From Umbelopsis isabellina (Eukaryota; Mucoromycota; Umbelopsidomycetes; Umbelopsidales; Umbelopsidaceae), in assembly GCA_016758905.1 (NCBI GenBank), contig JAEPQZ010000010.1, forward strand, positions 806,001 to 870,000: a stretch of 64,000 nucleotides of DNA, read 5' to 3'. Below are positions 1 through 11,506 of this stretch, piece after piece. Position 1 is the stretch's first letter. Each line of letters opens with the position of its first letter. Under the pieces are notes generated by a model. That model was given only the letters and a program-made list of their open reading frames with translations. It ran no database searches and had not been told where the DNA came from. The position numbers were made by a program, and so were the translations under genes.

Positions 1-1981
1 ATATCATCGAAAGCTTGGTTTATGCTTGCTTCGCATTTTGCTTGGAACGGATTATTCTTATTCAGATATCTACTGTATTTAAGAAAGGAGCATACACTGA
101 CCGAATTGTACAATGTCAATTCGAATCTGATATGATTGAGGCTATGCTCAAATGCAGACATATTGACAAAGTCGAGAAAAAAATAGCCAAGGCTCAAAGC
201 CGTAGACCGTCTCAAGGAGAGTTGTTTGATTCGGCATCTTTCAACGGAAGTCTACGCCATAACTTTGCGCCAATGTTTAAATCGCAGCCAGAATACCCAT
301 CACAGCTTATCCACTGCTCATCAGAGTCCCAATACGGCGCTTCATCCATTGCCACTAGGATCAGCGTAGAGGTTGAAGAGAAGCTTAAACCATCGAAAGC
401 TGGACTAGAGATACCCGAAGGTCTACTTGACGCATCCAGTAGCCAATATGGTGAGCGCAAACATGCAAATATAAGCGTAACGCAAATGACGAAATATATA
501 CAAAAAATACGAACAAAAAAGCTTTTGAACGTCATTGGGTCTATTGAAGATGCCAACAAGTATGCCAAAAAAATATATCTTCGCCTATGTCCACGAAATA
601 GAGGTTATATTGCTATAGAAGAGTTTCAGCGGGTATTCAATTCCAAAAGAACTCAAGACTTCGTGTTCCAATGGCTAGACAAAGATATGGACGGAAAAAT
701 CACATTTGGTGACATGCGAGATGGTAAGTAGGCTACATAATGTAGATAAAAAGTTGGTTTGCAGAAACTCTAATGATTTTGTGTTAGCTGTTAGGCGCAT
801 ATATCGAGAAAGACGAAATTTAGCAAAATCATTGTCAGATTTGGAGAATGCTATTCATAAGCTGGATGTCATTTTCAAAAGCATTACAACAATACTCCTC
901 TTATTGGTAACAATGTTGGTTTTCGGTAAATACACTTGATTCCTACTTAAAACATCCTTAAATCTTGCCGTAGTCTGAAAACACTCTAACGCCTTTATCT
1001 TGTAGAGGTTAGCGTAGTCAGTATAGTAGCTTCGTTCTCTTCGGTGAGCAAACAAAGAATAGGACTATTATGGTGACTCGATTTTAACTTTTCTTTAATT
1101 CAGGTTTTTGTCAGTATGGCATTTATTTTGGGTAATTCGGCCAAAAATGCATTTGATTGTTTGGTATTTCTTTTTGTTGTGGTAAGTGAATGGTGTTGAT
1201 AATATAGTATTGGCATGATGGGGAGAGGGGGAGGATAGAACAGATATAGAACATTTCTCTTGACGAATTATCTGCATTTTTAGCACCCTTTCGACGTTGG
1301 CGATCGTATAATTCTGGACGACAGAATGTATATAGTTCATAAATTACACATTTTAACCACTGTTTTAGAGAGGTAATCATTTGCTTTCTGAACATTTTCA
1401 TATCCATGGCATACGATTCTCATGATATCTATTTTTTTTAAAAATTTACAGAGGCGATGGATTGGTAAGATAATGGCATCTTGCAATGAGCCCCCGGATA
1501 AGTTACTAATAATTTTGTCTAGTATGTTTATATCGCCAATCACATACTAGCTCAACAGTATGTTGCCAATATCAGGCGCTCAGGCGACATGATTGATGAA
1601 ATCAGAATGGACTGCAACAGACTGACTACTGCTGCTCAGATATATGCATTGCGAAGTAGTTTGCAAGAGTTTGTTACTCGCAATACCGAGATTGCTGACT
1701 ACCGTAGCGCAGATATCATTGTGGACGGTATCATGGATGGATACAGGCTGCGCATTAATGTCCAAATGACATGCCGTGGTAATTTCCAAGATTCAACTCG
1801 CAAAAACAAACGAAAAGTACGGCTTTATTTGTTCTTGCAAGACCAAATACAAAAACTAGGCATCGATTGTCGCCCAATGACTATTGTCGATGCTACCCCC
1901 GAACCAGTTCTAGACGACCTGGACGAGCCAGGTCCCATATACAGTGAAGCACAAAAGATTGCTCAAGCGATGCGAAACTGA
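1..1981 (+). CDS. EF-hand mechanosensitive ion channel, MscS family (5' end missing)
   Basis: Fungal MscS channels of the Msy1/Msy2 type release ions on membrane stretch, mostly in ER or cell-surface membranes, and are tuned by Ca2+. The reading frame is open to the left edge, so the N-terminal part lies outside the window. Visible in order: an amphipathic region, a complete EF-hand loop (DKDMDGKITFGD, near 680-715), a conserved helix (VRRIYRERRNLAKSL), a membrane helix, then the MscS pore and beta signature with GNSAKNAFD and HPFDVGDR. Exons read as 1-723, 788-925, 1006-1043, 1104-1181, about 1284-1370, a short exon near 1450-1464 and a last one from about 1525; introns are short GT-AG. The tail after about residue 1850 is acidic and probably cytosolic. 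It converges on the SAC1 gene, 235 nt away. The family call is firm; small-exon edges are approximate. Confidence 0.9.
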
Positions 1982-2216
1982 TTTTTACCTTGTCTACAAA
2001 ACATTCTTTTCTATCATACCACGTTATCATCATGTAAAAAGCAAAATTCATACCAGTCAATTAATATCTTTTTTCACAGAAACCATATCATTCATTCAAA
2101 GTTTCATGATTATCATTTTTTTTATAATGAAAGCCTTAGTAATTTCTGACGTTACTAGACCTATGCAACCCTATGTGGGCATAAAATAACAGATATTGGA
2201 GGCTTTATGATGTATT

Positions 2217-4859
2217 CTAGGATAGATTCTTCATAGGTATTTCTTCGACGGGCACCTTTTGCTTCACTGGGTTTTGAACAGCTTCGTTCTTATGTCCCAA
2301 TGGCAAGAGCTTTGGCCATTGTACGAACTCTGAACCATTTGCCACAATGTAACGAACTCCGGACACAATAACTGAGAACCAGAATGAGATCACCAATAGA
2401 TATACATATCTAGAGCTAATACCAGTCACACCAGGTAATAGTAAGTTAAGTAGTAGCATGATGAGTGCAAATACCAAGATGGCTGGTACCTGTGGAAAAG
2501 CTGATTAGGAAAGCGTACGCAGTATTTGTAGTTAGTCGATTATTATACATACAACTCGCACACGAAGTGCTTTTTCGACATGGAAAGGGCTGCTATATTT
2601 GCCAACTTCCTTAGATTGCACAACATAATTGCCTAAGAACAAATCAAATCCATCTTGTCGGCTTCCATCGAGATAGTTATTCTTGATGTAGCGAGTAGCA
2701 GAATTATTGAAATCTTGCAAAGCGCCGGCCTTGGTACGTTGGCCAGTTCTGGTATAATCAGTCTTCAAAGCGCCAGTGCCAGAGTATGTGAAGCTTACAG
2801 CATCCGCATTATCAGCCCAGACTGCATGAAGTACAAATATCGCTAAATTTCTTTGACAATTTCTGTTTAAATCTTCTGTATTGGAACTTACTGTTTCGAA
2901 ATGATGTCATAAAGTCTTCGTGCTCTTCAACCTTTTCGTTAATATCAAGAATTTTGAGTTCTCGGAGTTGCTGGTTGAGGATGTGGCGAGCCAAAGTGCT
3001 TTGAACGACGTTAGTACGGTCAAGACAGTCCATGCAATTGGTGCGTACAACAGAAGTCTGTGTCTTGCGAAGCACTGGGTTCTTGACATCACTAGCATCA
3101 AAGTAGCAGTATCCTTGCTTTACCAATTCTGCGTCTAACTGATCCAACAACAGCTGAATACGGTGCCATTTCATCTTGCGGCATTCATGATGGAAATCAA
3201 AATGGGTGTAAATGATTCTTGGATCATTCAGTTGTTCGATGTTTCGGGCATATGCTTGACCCATAGGTAGCTCATATCCCTTCTTGTTGACTAAATTGAC
3301 CAACAATTGTGGACCATAAAGGCGGATTTGCTCGTCAAAATGTGCTCTGCTAGCTTCCAACTAAATATGTGTGCTGGTCAGATATGGAGAATCAAAACGA
3401 TGCGATACATAGTATAAACCTACACTCTTTCTGCTATCACCCAACCAAAGTTTAGGAACATATTTGGAATTGATGATCTGAGCCCAGTAAACGGGAATAG
3501 ACCCACGGGTTTGAACATATGAAAGTTGGATTTTGCCTTCAATAACGTTTGTACTGTTAGGAACATCTCCGTCATAAAGCACAAGCTGTTCAGTCTCAAC
3601 GAAATTGGAGACATGACCCTTAGCATCAATGCCGCGAGAAAAGTAACGGGTGCCGGGACGATGTCGACTGCGGCGTGTAATCAACGCAAACACGAAAGTC
3701 TTATTGTTGATCTTTGCTGGCAAAATCTCGACAACTATCAATGCAATAATACATCAGCCTACGAAATTATGTGGATGTTTAATAAAGATTTGTACTTACA
3801 GCCTTGCATCACTGGCAAAATGTATTTTTGAAGCTGTTTGAAAGTGATGAGCACAACGAGGTTAGCATTAGGACAACACGGAAACGGCAATCCTCTTATG
3901 TCTTGAACTTACTTCGGCTGAGTTTTCTGAAGCATTTACCGCATCAGCAAGCTTGGATGACACAAACTTATTCCAGAAGAATCTTTCATCGGCCTATACC
4001 CGTTACAAAAGGTTATTGCCTACTCAATTGACCATTCTTGCTGTAAACATCATTTACCCGCTGATATAGAGGTTGCTTGAGTGTTTCGGCGCTAAATTGT
4101 GCTTGTCTCTGAATGGTTTGAGTGAGATCATAGGAGTATGAATAGTAGAAAGTGTTGATCTTAAGATGGTTTTCCAGTAGATTAACAAAGGTCTGTTCGT
4201 CGGAAACCTTAAAAGTATATTCATGCAGGAACCATCAATATCAAGCTCAGTGCCACGCGCTTTCACTGTTGCATATTACCTGTGCCGAGGAAAGTCCAGT
4301 CAAATTCTTGACCAGCGGTAAGATCTGGAAGGATGTAATACGGTACGTTTCCTGGCCACGGATCTGGCCAAGACGCTTCCGATCGGTGATGACTATCATG
4401 TATTCGCCTAATAAGGAATTCCATTGCCGTCAGCTCTGGCGTACTTGCCATGAAAACATACATGTAGGAAAACAAACGGGTTCACTCACCAGCAAGAAGC
4501 TGTACAAATCCCATAACACCATAGGTGGTCAAAGTGTTTTCTGGTGAGTTGGTGGTGACGGAGCATTCTTCTTTATGTGTTTTGCAATGTCAATCACACA
4601 TAACCAAGTGTCAATGGCAACAATCAAACACAAGTGCAAATGAAACGTACTTGTCACATCAAGAGCGCCGGTAGAGCGATCGACGCACAGAAACAGTTTT
4701 CCTTCTTCAGGAATGTGATACTCTGGTTCGAGTACATAACTCTCGTCGGTTATGTGACTGAATAAGTGGACAAGATGTTGTGAGTTTCGTCCGTTGTGTC
4801 TAAATTTATGCTACCAGAGATGATAAGGCAACTTACACCTTGATGGTTTGATGCAACAT
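2217..4859 (-). CDS. SAC1: Phosphoinositide phosphatase Sac1
   Basis: Sac1 removes phosphate from PI4P and related lipids at the ER and Golgi. The catalytic CX5R loop is present as [12 protein letters not shown] (around 3010-3045), preceded by the typical [12 protein letters not shown] stretch and VETEQLV. The C-terminal exon carries two hydrophobic helices, as expected for the ER anchor, and ends in a short basic and acidic tail without a classical KKXX motif. The gene has about nine exons with introns of about 50-110 nt. The start is taken at MLHQTIK (ATG at 4857-4859), because it aligns with the N-terminus of known Sac1 proteins; an ATG at 4906 meets a stop after nine codons. The whole conserved family length of about 600 residues appears to be present. 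Confidence 0.92.
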
Positions 4860-5273
4860 TGTTAAACGAAACAAGGCTACTGGTAGGGTAAGGCTTCCAG
4901 GTTCATCTATATCGAAAAAAAAGCAGTCAGGCAGACCCCACGTGCAAATGTGGGTCAACTGGTTTTAAATGATATTAAAAAGAAGATTCAACCTCTCCAA
5001 CCAGACTTTTATGTATTCAATTATCCTTTACGTACGAGCCGATATGAGTGCAACTCGGTTGATGCTAATTTTATTGTCTTAATGAATAATATTTGAAGAA
5101 GTTGATGTAATCAAAAGGCTGCGTTCATCAATTGAGCTAAACACTCGACATTATTTCTTGAAGTAGTAGTTATATTTTTTTCCTACCCATTGTTGATTCT
5201 ATACATAATATGTCTCTATATACAAAATTCTATACATTGATGAGCTTAGTATGCTATAATGTTGCAAAATATG
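4860..5273. other. Intergenic, SAC1 upstream region
   Basis: AT-rich spacer between the SAC1 start and the stop of the next minus-strand gene. It should hold the SAC1 promoter and the 3' end of the neighbour. No convincing ORF or repeat was seen. Confidence 0.6.
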
Positions 5274-5800
5274 CTAGTCTAGGGGAACTGAGATACGGTG
5301 CCGCTCATGGACCAGTCGTGCAAATTCGCTGTAGCCGCCAACAAATTTCAAGTCGTTGCCTGAGCAGCCTTCGTAAATAAAAGGAGATGTTGCATGGTTG
5401 ACAGCTTGGAGTTCCTGTTTTAAAGTTTGTAAAGAGATTAGTGAAACTTCTCGGTTTACTGTATACTATGCTAGTGTATAGCAAACACTTAGTTCCTACA
5501 TACCTGCTGCAGCTGTTTTAAACGATCATGCCACTGAGCTTTCATGTAAGCGCTAACATCTATTTTGACATCGTCTTTCTTTTCGCTTAGGTGATCCCCA
5601 ACGTCTGTTGCAGCATGAAAGTATGCACACGATAAGAATCCTTCCTGCGGAAGCAATAGCATTAGTACCTGGTCTTCGGTTTGTGCCTTACAGGGCTGGA
5701 ATTTGCAGATACATACAATATGATAACAGTAATTCTTTTTTGAGATCTCGTCTGCATTTTCATCAGACTTAAGAAATGGAAACCAGTCAGTCAACCCCAT
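5274..5800 (-). CDS. Orphan protein of about 150 residues
   Basis: I do not recognise this protein. The first exon starts at MGLTDWFPFLKSDENADE (ATG at 5798-5800) and runs to about 5500; an intron then leads to a last exon (about 5274-5417) ending FARLVHERHRISVPLD. The central part is hydrophobic with several cysteines (YCYHIVCICKF), followed by an amphipathic, charged helix (MKAQWHDRLKQLQQ). No signal peptide is evident. A small additional intron around 5640-5720 is possible, since GT and AG sites flank that part. An 80-codon open frame without a good ATG start lies directly upstream (5803-6045) and could be leader or an unmodelled exon. Intron and start calls are moderate; that the region is coding is supported by the clean frame on both sides of the splice. 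Confidence 0.5.
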
Positions 5801-6166
5801 GATTACTTTAAATTAATTAGCTGATCTAGTTGAGAAAGTATTCGGTTGAACTCTAGGTTTAGTGTAAATTTTAAGCAGTTGCCCGCTAACGAAAACTCCG
5901 CAATTTGACAGTACCGCTTTGGCTTTCTGCTGTGGATTTGATGATGTATTCTGGTCCCTGCAACCATATTATGTGATACAAAGACTTTTTGTACTGTATA
6001 TCCATCCATCTGTTGATCTATCATGACATGTTGAGCTAGACGCAAACAAGATTCACTGTATTAAATATATTGGAAGTAGGTGATACTTTTTCTAAATAAT
6101 AATATAAAACATTAGCAAATAATAAAAAAGGGCATAACTAGGGTATGTGCATAATAAAAATAACCA
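5801..6166. other. Intergenic stretch with unassigned open frame
   Basis: Spacer between the orphan gene start and the METTL4 stop. It contains an 80-codon minus-strand frame (5803-6045) ending three bases before the orphan gene's ATG. It may be 5' leader, an uORF or a missed exon; nothing in it is recognisable. Confidence 0.4.
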
Positions 6167-7717
6167 TCAAGTTGAAAAATTCGACTGCGTGGCTTCAGTT
6201 GTGTCATTTTTAACATGGGTGAAAAATGACTCATGTTGAAATAGTAGACACTCGTTTCCCCAGCTTGTGTTGTTTGCGGTCAAGCATCTAGCAAACAGTT
6301 CCAAGCAACGCGGATTGGTGGGCAGATATTGGGCAAAGAGATCTGTACAACGTATTGTCAGCCACGAAAGAGGATTTCCGTGCAGGCGGACGTACGAAAA
6401 GCTGGGGGTTCTTACCATTTAAGGGAGGTTTGCGAGAATGAGATCGAGAAGGTAGACTGGCAAAAAGTTGCTTTTGAGGTATGGGAGGGCCTGATCCGGA
6501 TTTGCGTTTGGCCACCAATAAGAGTTCATATGGTTTACGATGCGTAGAATTCAACGGCATGACAGGGTCACCTGCAGTTGTCATTTTAAGCCAATACCAT
6601 TCGCCCAATAACTCGAGGTCCCAAGCCGGAAAAAGTTTATCGATCAAAAACCGTTTGTATTTTGGCCTGTTGGTTACCCATACTGCTACAATGCACTCGG
6701 TGGCCATAAGCTTGGGTAAAGGGATTTCAAACAAAGCGTAAATATCAAGTGTGGTATATTGAGAAGACCGGTGGGCTATAAGAGATAAGAAGCAATTTCA
6801 TGTGAGACAAAATCAGGCCAACCGGTCCTATTTCATAATAGCTTGGGTTTTTACCACTTTTGTTCGGCCAGGGTGGGTCCACTACAATAAAGTTATAGCC
6901 TCCTTGAGCTTCAGCTATTATTATTATTATTTAATTTTTTTTTTGTTATTCATGAAAATAAAGTGGTCAGACTTTTTAACGCTTTAGAGAAATAGAATGG
7001 GTAACGGGAAGGGAGGCTTACCATGTGAAGTCAAGGTCTTCATGCTATCGTCCAACTGACCCAGTAAGAAAGTGGAGCCAGCGGGTATAAGGTACCGCTG
7101 CAAACCTGGCTCCACTGCCAAGGTTACATATTGGCTCATCGAGTTGCTAATTATGGTATTGTAGATTTCTGGCAACTCAATACTATTGGTGTCTTGCCAT
7201 GCAATATGGTTAATCGCCCCATCCTAAAATCGTAACATACGCAAAACTATAGCCAGCCCGTTGAGGTGTGCCTACCTTTCAAAATCATGGTTTTTTGTGA
7301 TTGCTCAGGATCAAGCTGGAAAGTCAATGATTTCACGACTTTGACCAGTTCAGCGTTTTGAACGAAATCAATCATATTTGACGATTCCACCGAGTCGGAA
7401 AGCGGCGGTGGTGGCTCAGCTTCCGATATGGAATCTTTGATGGCCGGCCAGATGTCCACAAGTTCTTTCAGGCATTGATTAAAATACTCCTCAAGTTGCA
7501 AAAAATTCTCTTCCGTCTGTGTTTCCGTTTTGCTTGGTTCGGTCTTTCTTCGTTTGGCTCTTGGAGGCATATCCCTTTTGGGCCAAAAATAAGGTTGGTC
7601 AAGATTGTATTCACCCAATCTCAGCTTCCATGAACCTTGGTGATTATGCAGCCCATCACCGAATGCTGGCTTAGGATCTAACAGGACTGCATTATCTGTT
7701 CGTGCTATTATGCTCAT
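6167..7717 (-). CDS. METTL4-like N6-adenine methyltransferase (MT-A70 family)
   Basis: MT-A70 enzymes transfer a methyl group from SAM to the N6 of adenine; the METTL4 branch acts on U2 snRNA and has been reported to act on DNA. The catalytic motif DPPW is present (YNFIVVDPPWPNKS; DPPW codons 6868-6879). It is followed by the METTL4-type IPLPKLMATECIVAVWVTNR, the EWYWLKMTTAG strand, and the C-terminal block CLELFARCLTANNTSWGNE, which matches the LELFAR-x-TSWGNE end of METTL4. The N-terminal third (from MSIIARTD, ATG at 7715-7717) is basic and then acidic and is less conserved. There are about five exons. The first intron must end at an AG near 7194 to keep frame; the nearer AG at 7224 would give a stop. 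It shares a 329-nt upstream region with the 14-3-3 gene on the other strand. Confidence 0.88.
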
Positions 7718-8046
7718 CACCTTTTTGAGGTGGGTAACTTCGGATAACACGTCCGAACTGTGTAAGGCCCTTTTTTGGGGGGAGGAGCAGTGAAGGTTGA
7801 CTTGAGTTTTGATAGTCTGACTTGAGGTGGCGTCTCTGATATTGAGATATTTTTTTGGGGGAGAGGAACCCACTTAATTTTTTTTTTTCCCTTGTCGCTG
7901 AGCTTGCCGTGCTTGCTGTTGTTGCTGCTGCTTGTTGCTGCTGGTATTTAACCACCCGCTCGTTTCCTCCTAAGCTGAGCGTTTTGTTTTTCTCTCTTCT
8001 TAGCTTTTTCCTAACCCTTTGAGAAATCATCTTTTAATCAACTAAA
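7718..8046. promoter_or_regulatory. Divergent promoter of METTL4 and 14-3-3 genes
   Basis: A 329-nt shared upstream region. It has pyrimidine-rich runs and a CTG/TTG triplet-rich patch (about 7911-7945). On the minus strand it carries a 112-codon ATG-started frame (8030 down to 7692) that overlaps the METTL4 start in another frame. Confidence 0.5.
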
Positions 8047-9609
8047 ATGTCTTTGGATAACGTAAGTCTCGCATCTCTGTCATCTCTACTTTGTTCATAG
8101 CTGTCATTATCACAAGCTTGCACGTCACCCCTTGCGCCCATGCCAGCACCCCACCTGTTCTTAATGTTTCGTGTGTCTTGTGAAATGTTTCCCCATGGAC
8201 ATCTATTCTACCTCAAACCGTCGTATTGCAATGACGTTTATTATATATGTTTACTGACAAATCCTTTCATTTCTTTAGAGCCGTGACGAATATGTAAGCT
8301 ATTTTGGCATTTCTATGAGAGATAATAATAGAGAGGGGATTTACTGGGCTCACTTGTGTGTGCGGAGTATGGGAAATCTGATATCATGCTAAATGACTCC
8401 GTTTCAAAATAACTTTGATAGGTCTACATGAGTAAGGTCGCTGAACAGGTAAGATATTCAATTACAGTATTAATCAGTTATATAACTGTTCTGTGATTTT
8501 AACCGTCATGTCATTGTAGGCCGAACGTTACGATGGTAAGATATGGAAAACGTGTTTTTAGTCTCATATACCCGATGTTTTCTCATCGATGGGGGAGCGA
8601 AAAAAAGGAGACACTGTCTGGAACAAAGGGACCTCAGGGTTATTGTACTGACTGCTTTTGTTTTTATTGTTTAGAAATGGTTCAGTACATGAAGCAGGTC
8701 GCTGGTGTAAGTTGGAATTGCTTTATCACGCCATCGGGTACAAAAAGCCAATAACTAACTGACGCGCATTTCTTTGCTTTTCCCATCGTATCGTTAATTT
8801 TTTTTATATTTATTCATTTTGCTTCCTTCCCCCCCCCCTTTATTTTCCCTTTCAGCTTGGCGAGGAGCTCACCGTAGAGGAACGCAACTTGCTCTCTGTC
8901 GCTTACAAGAACGTCATTGGATCTCGTCGTGCCTCATGGCGTATTCTTTCCTCCATTGAACAAAAGGAGGAATCCAAGGGCAACTCTAGCCAAGTCGAAA
9001 TCATCAAGAACTACCGCAACAAGGTTGAAAATGAATTGAAGGATGTCTGCACTGATATCCTTAAGGTTCTTGATGATTCCTTGATCCCCAAGTCCCAAGC
9101 TGGTGAATCCAAGGTCTTCTACTACAAGATGTAAGTTAACAGAGAGCAAGGAACCCAAATTTCCCCACAATCTGAGACATTTTTTAACCCGACATTTCTG
9201 TAAAAATAGGAAGGGCGATTATCACCGTTATCTTGCCGAATTCGCTGCTGGAGATGAGCGCAAGGGTGCTGCTACTGCCGCACACGAAGCTTACAAGGCT
9301 GCCACTGATATTGCTCAGACTGAGTTGCCTCCTACTCACCCCATTCGTCTTGGTCTTGCTCTCAACTTCTCAGTGTTCTACTATGAGATTCTCAACTCAC
9401 CTGACAGAGCTTGCCATCTTGCCAAGCAAGCTTTCGATGATGCTATCGCTGAGCTTGATACCTTGAGCGAGGAGAGCTACAAGGACTCTACTCTCATCAT
9501 GCAACTTTTGAGAGACAACTTGACCCTTTGGACTTCAGACTTGCAGGATGATTCTGCAGCTGGCGAAAGACCCGAAGAGTCAACAACTGCTGAGGAGGAA
9601 GCACAGTAG
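8047..9609 (+). CDS. 14-3-3 protein
   Basis: 14-3-3 proteins are dimeric phosphoserine/phosphothreonine-binding adaptors in the cytosol. The spliced product is 259 residues, the usual size. Seven exons fit exactly: 8047-8061, 8279-8293, 8422-8448, 8520-8535, 8675-8706, 8856-9130 and 9210-9609. The start reads [19 protein letters not shown], followed by [15 protein letters not shown], then [20 protein letters not shown] and [16 protein letters not shown]. The phosphopeptide-pocket residues (K, R, RY) and the C-terminal [10 protein letters not shown] / LWTSD motifs are all present. The tail is acidic ([11 protein letters not shown]). The unusual feature is the string of very short exons that encode the dimerisation helix. 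The gene is probably strongly expressed, judging by its regular codon use. Confidence 0.97.
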
Positions 9610-10085
9610 ATTTCTTTCAAATTGCCATTTTGAACAGCACTTATACTGTGATGCCCATCTAGTACACTTTCTATTCCTTCATTCCAACCCTTTCTTAATT
9701 TGAATTTTTCTCTTTTTTATTGGTTAAACAATGGCGTGGATGTTATTCCTTCATTGGAAGACTCAATAATTTTTTTTCTTTTCAGCACGCTCATTTGTTT
9801 TCTAAAAAGGTTTATGTGCATGCTTACCTTGAGACTCTTGTTGAATCTTTTCTTTTTTTTTTATTTCTTCTAAACATCGAAACTTCCCACTTACTTCTCC
9901 CAGCACCTTGTGTTCCTTTCTCCCTTAACAAAAAAAAAATCAAAAGAAAAAAAAAAGAGAAAAATGATAATTGCGACTCCCCAATCAAACCCAAAGTAAA
10001 ATCCTTCAAAGGCAATTTGTATTCCAAACAGAAAAGGGCAGTTTTTAATTATATTGTATGACTTTGAATGTTGGAATCATTTGAT
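9610..10085. other. Convergent 3' region of 14-3-3 and CDC123
   Basis: Untranslated tail region with several T-rich and A-rich runs (about 9770-9960). No gene or structured repeat was seen. Confidence 0.6.
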
Positions 10086-11506
10086 TTACTTCTGTGCTAT
10101 AACTTCATCTTCTTCCTCCTCACTGGTGTCATCTTCTTGTGCTTGCCCTGCCATGGCCCTGTGAAAGCTTTCTGCAAACTGTGCAATGGTTTGTCCGCTA
10201 GACAAATCTACAACATCTTTAGGCACCATATTTGATGAAAAAGATGGCGCACATCTGGCTCGCATATTTGCCTCCACCTGAGACGTAATGACTCTCATTT
10301 CCGCATTATTATCATCAGGAGATACTACAATATGGTCAACCTGTTTAGAAGACGCTTTGTATCTTTGCATATCAATCGTCCTTTGTGCACTTACATGAGT
10401 ATAGCTCTGCCCACTCGTACAATAAACCATCTGTGGTTGGACAAAAAGGATTGAAATCGACAAGTTTTACAGTTTGGCGATTCTGCAATATATACACATC
10501 AAACACGTAGTTGTCGCTTGCAAACTGATTGCGAATACTGTCTTCAAAAAACTCGTGTATCGCAGTCTCTAGCTCTTCTTTCATTTCCGCCAAAAACTCA
10601 TAGTAATTGATATCGCGCTGCGATATGCCTGTCAAATTGTCATTTAGGGGCTAGAAATCTGATAGTAACTTTTTGCAAAACGCAGCTTACCAATTATCTC
10701 TTGATTTCTAACAAAACACCTGAATTCCATCGAGGGGTGGATATTGTACCACTTTCTGAGAACTAACTCAAATGACTGTTCTGGTTGTTTATCGTCATTG
10801 CACTCTTCGTATGCATGATTAAGATCATGATTGATAAAGTCTGAAGATTTAAGTAGTAGATAAATGTCAAAGGGAGTAGTACTTTTCAGGGATTGCGTTG
10901 CTGTTATCCAAGCAGCATCCTACAAAAACATATATCAGTCTTACAGTCGTTCATACAAGTTTCCAAAATAAGTCATCTTACTCTTGGTGAACTCCAATTG
11001 AATTTGGGAAACACTGCTCCTTCATACTCGACAACCGCATCTCGAATAGCATCCTCCAATTCTGGAAATGACGGCGCGTTATTCTATATCAATAATGCTT
11101 TAGTAATTTATATCATCATACAAATCCTATATCATCATTGCTCACATCAGTCTCGTTTCCATCTGTATCCATATCCTCGATCATCACTTCTTCATCATCA
11201 TCTTGCTCAATAAAGCGGGCCGCTTGAGCATGCCTGGGTCACAATTTCGTTATTCTCATGGACACTAATGTACATATTGTCCTGTTTCTATCACGCTTAC
11301 CCTTCAGAAGGAAGAAATATGCTGTCGGCATTCAAGTAATCAATGAATTCTTGTGAAAGTGGGATAATGCGGGACTTGAACGTCACATCCCGGAATTGCG
11401 AATACCATGCAGAAAATCGACAACGGCTTATTTCTTGTCTGGTAACTTCAACGGGCTCTATTATCTGTGGTTCCTCTGTCTGTTCACTTGTTGTACTAAT
11501 TGGCAT
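10086..11506 (-). CDS. CDC123: Cell division cycle protein 123, eIF2 assembly factor
   Basis: Cdc123 is an ATP-grasp-like chaperone that joins eIF2 gamma to eIF2 alpha before the trimer forms. The N-terminal signature CRFSAWYSQFRDVTFKSRII is followed by PLSQEFIDYLNADSIFLP. Later exons read DAAWITATQSLKSTTPFDIYLLLKSSDF, then EFRCFVRNQEIIG, and then the diagnostic DVYILQNRQTVKLVDFNPF. The C-terminal exon has NMVPKDVVDLSSG and an acidic end (TSEEEEDEVIAQK). There are about six exons with introns of 45-80 nt. The start is taken at MPISTTSEQTEEP (ATG at 11504-11506), which leaves about 20 residues before the conserved start of the family; a further in-frame codon lies at 11557. It converges on the 14-3-3 gene. 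Confidence 0.93.
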
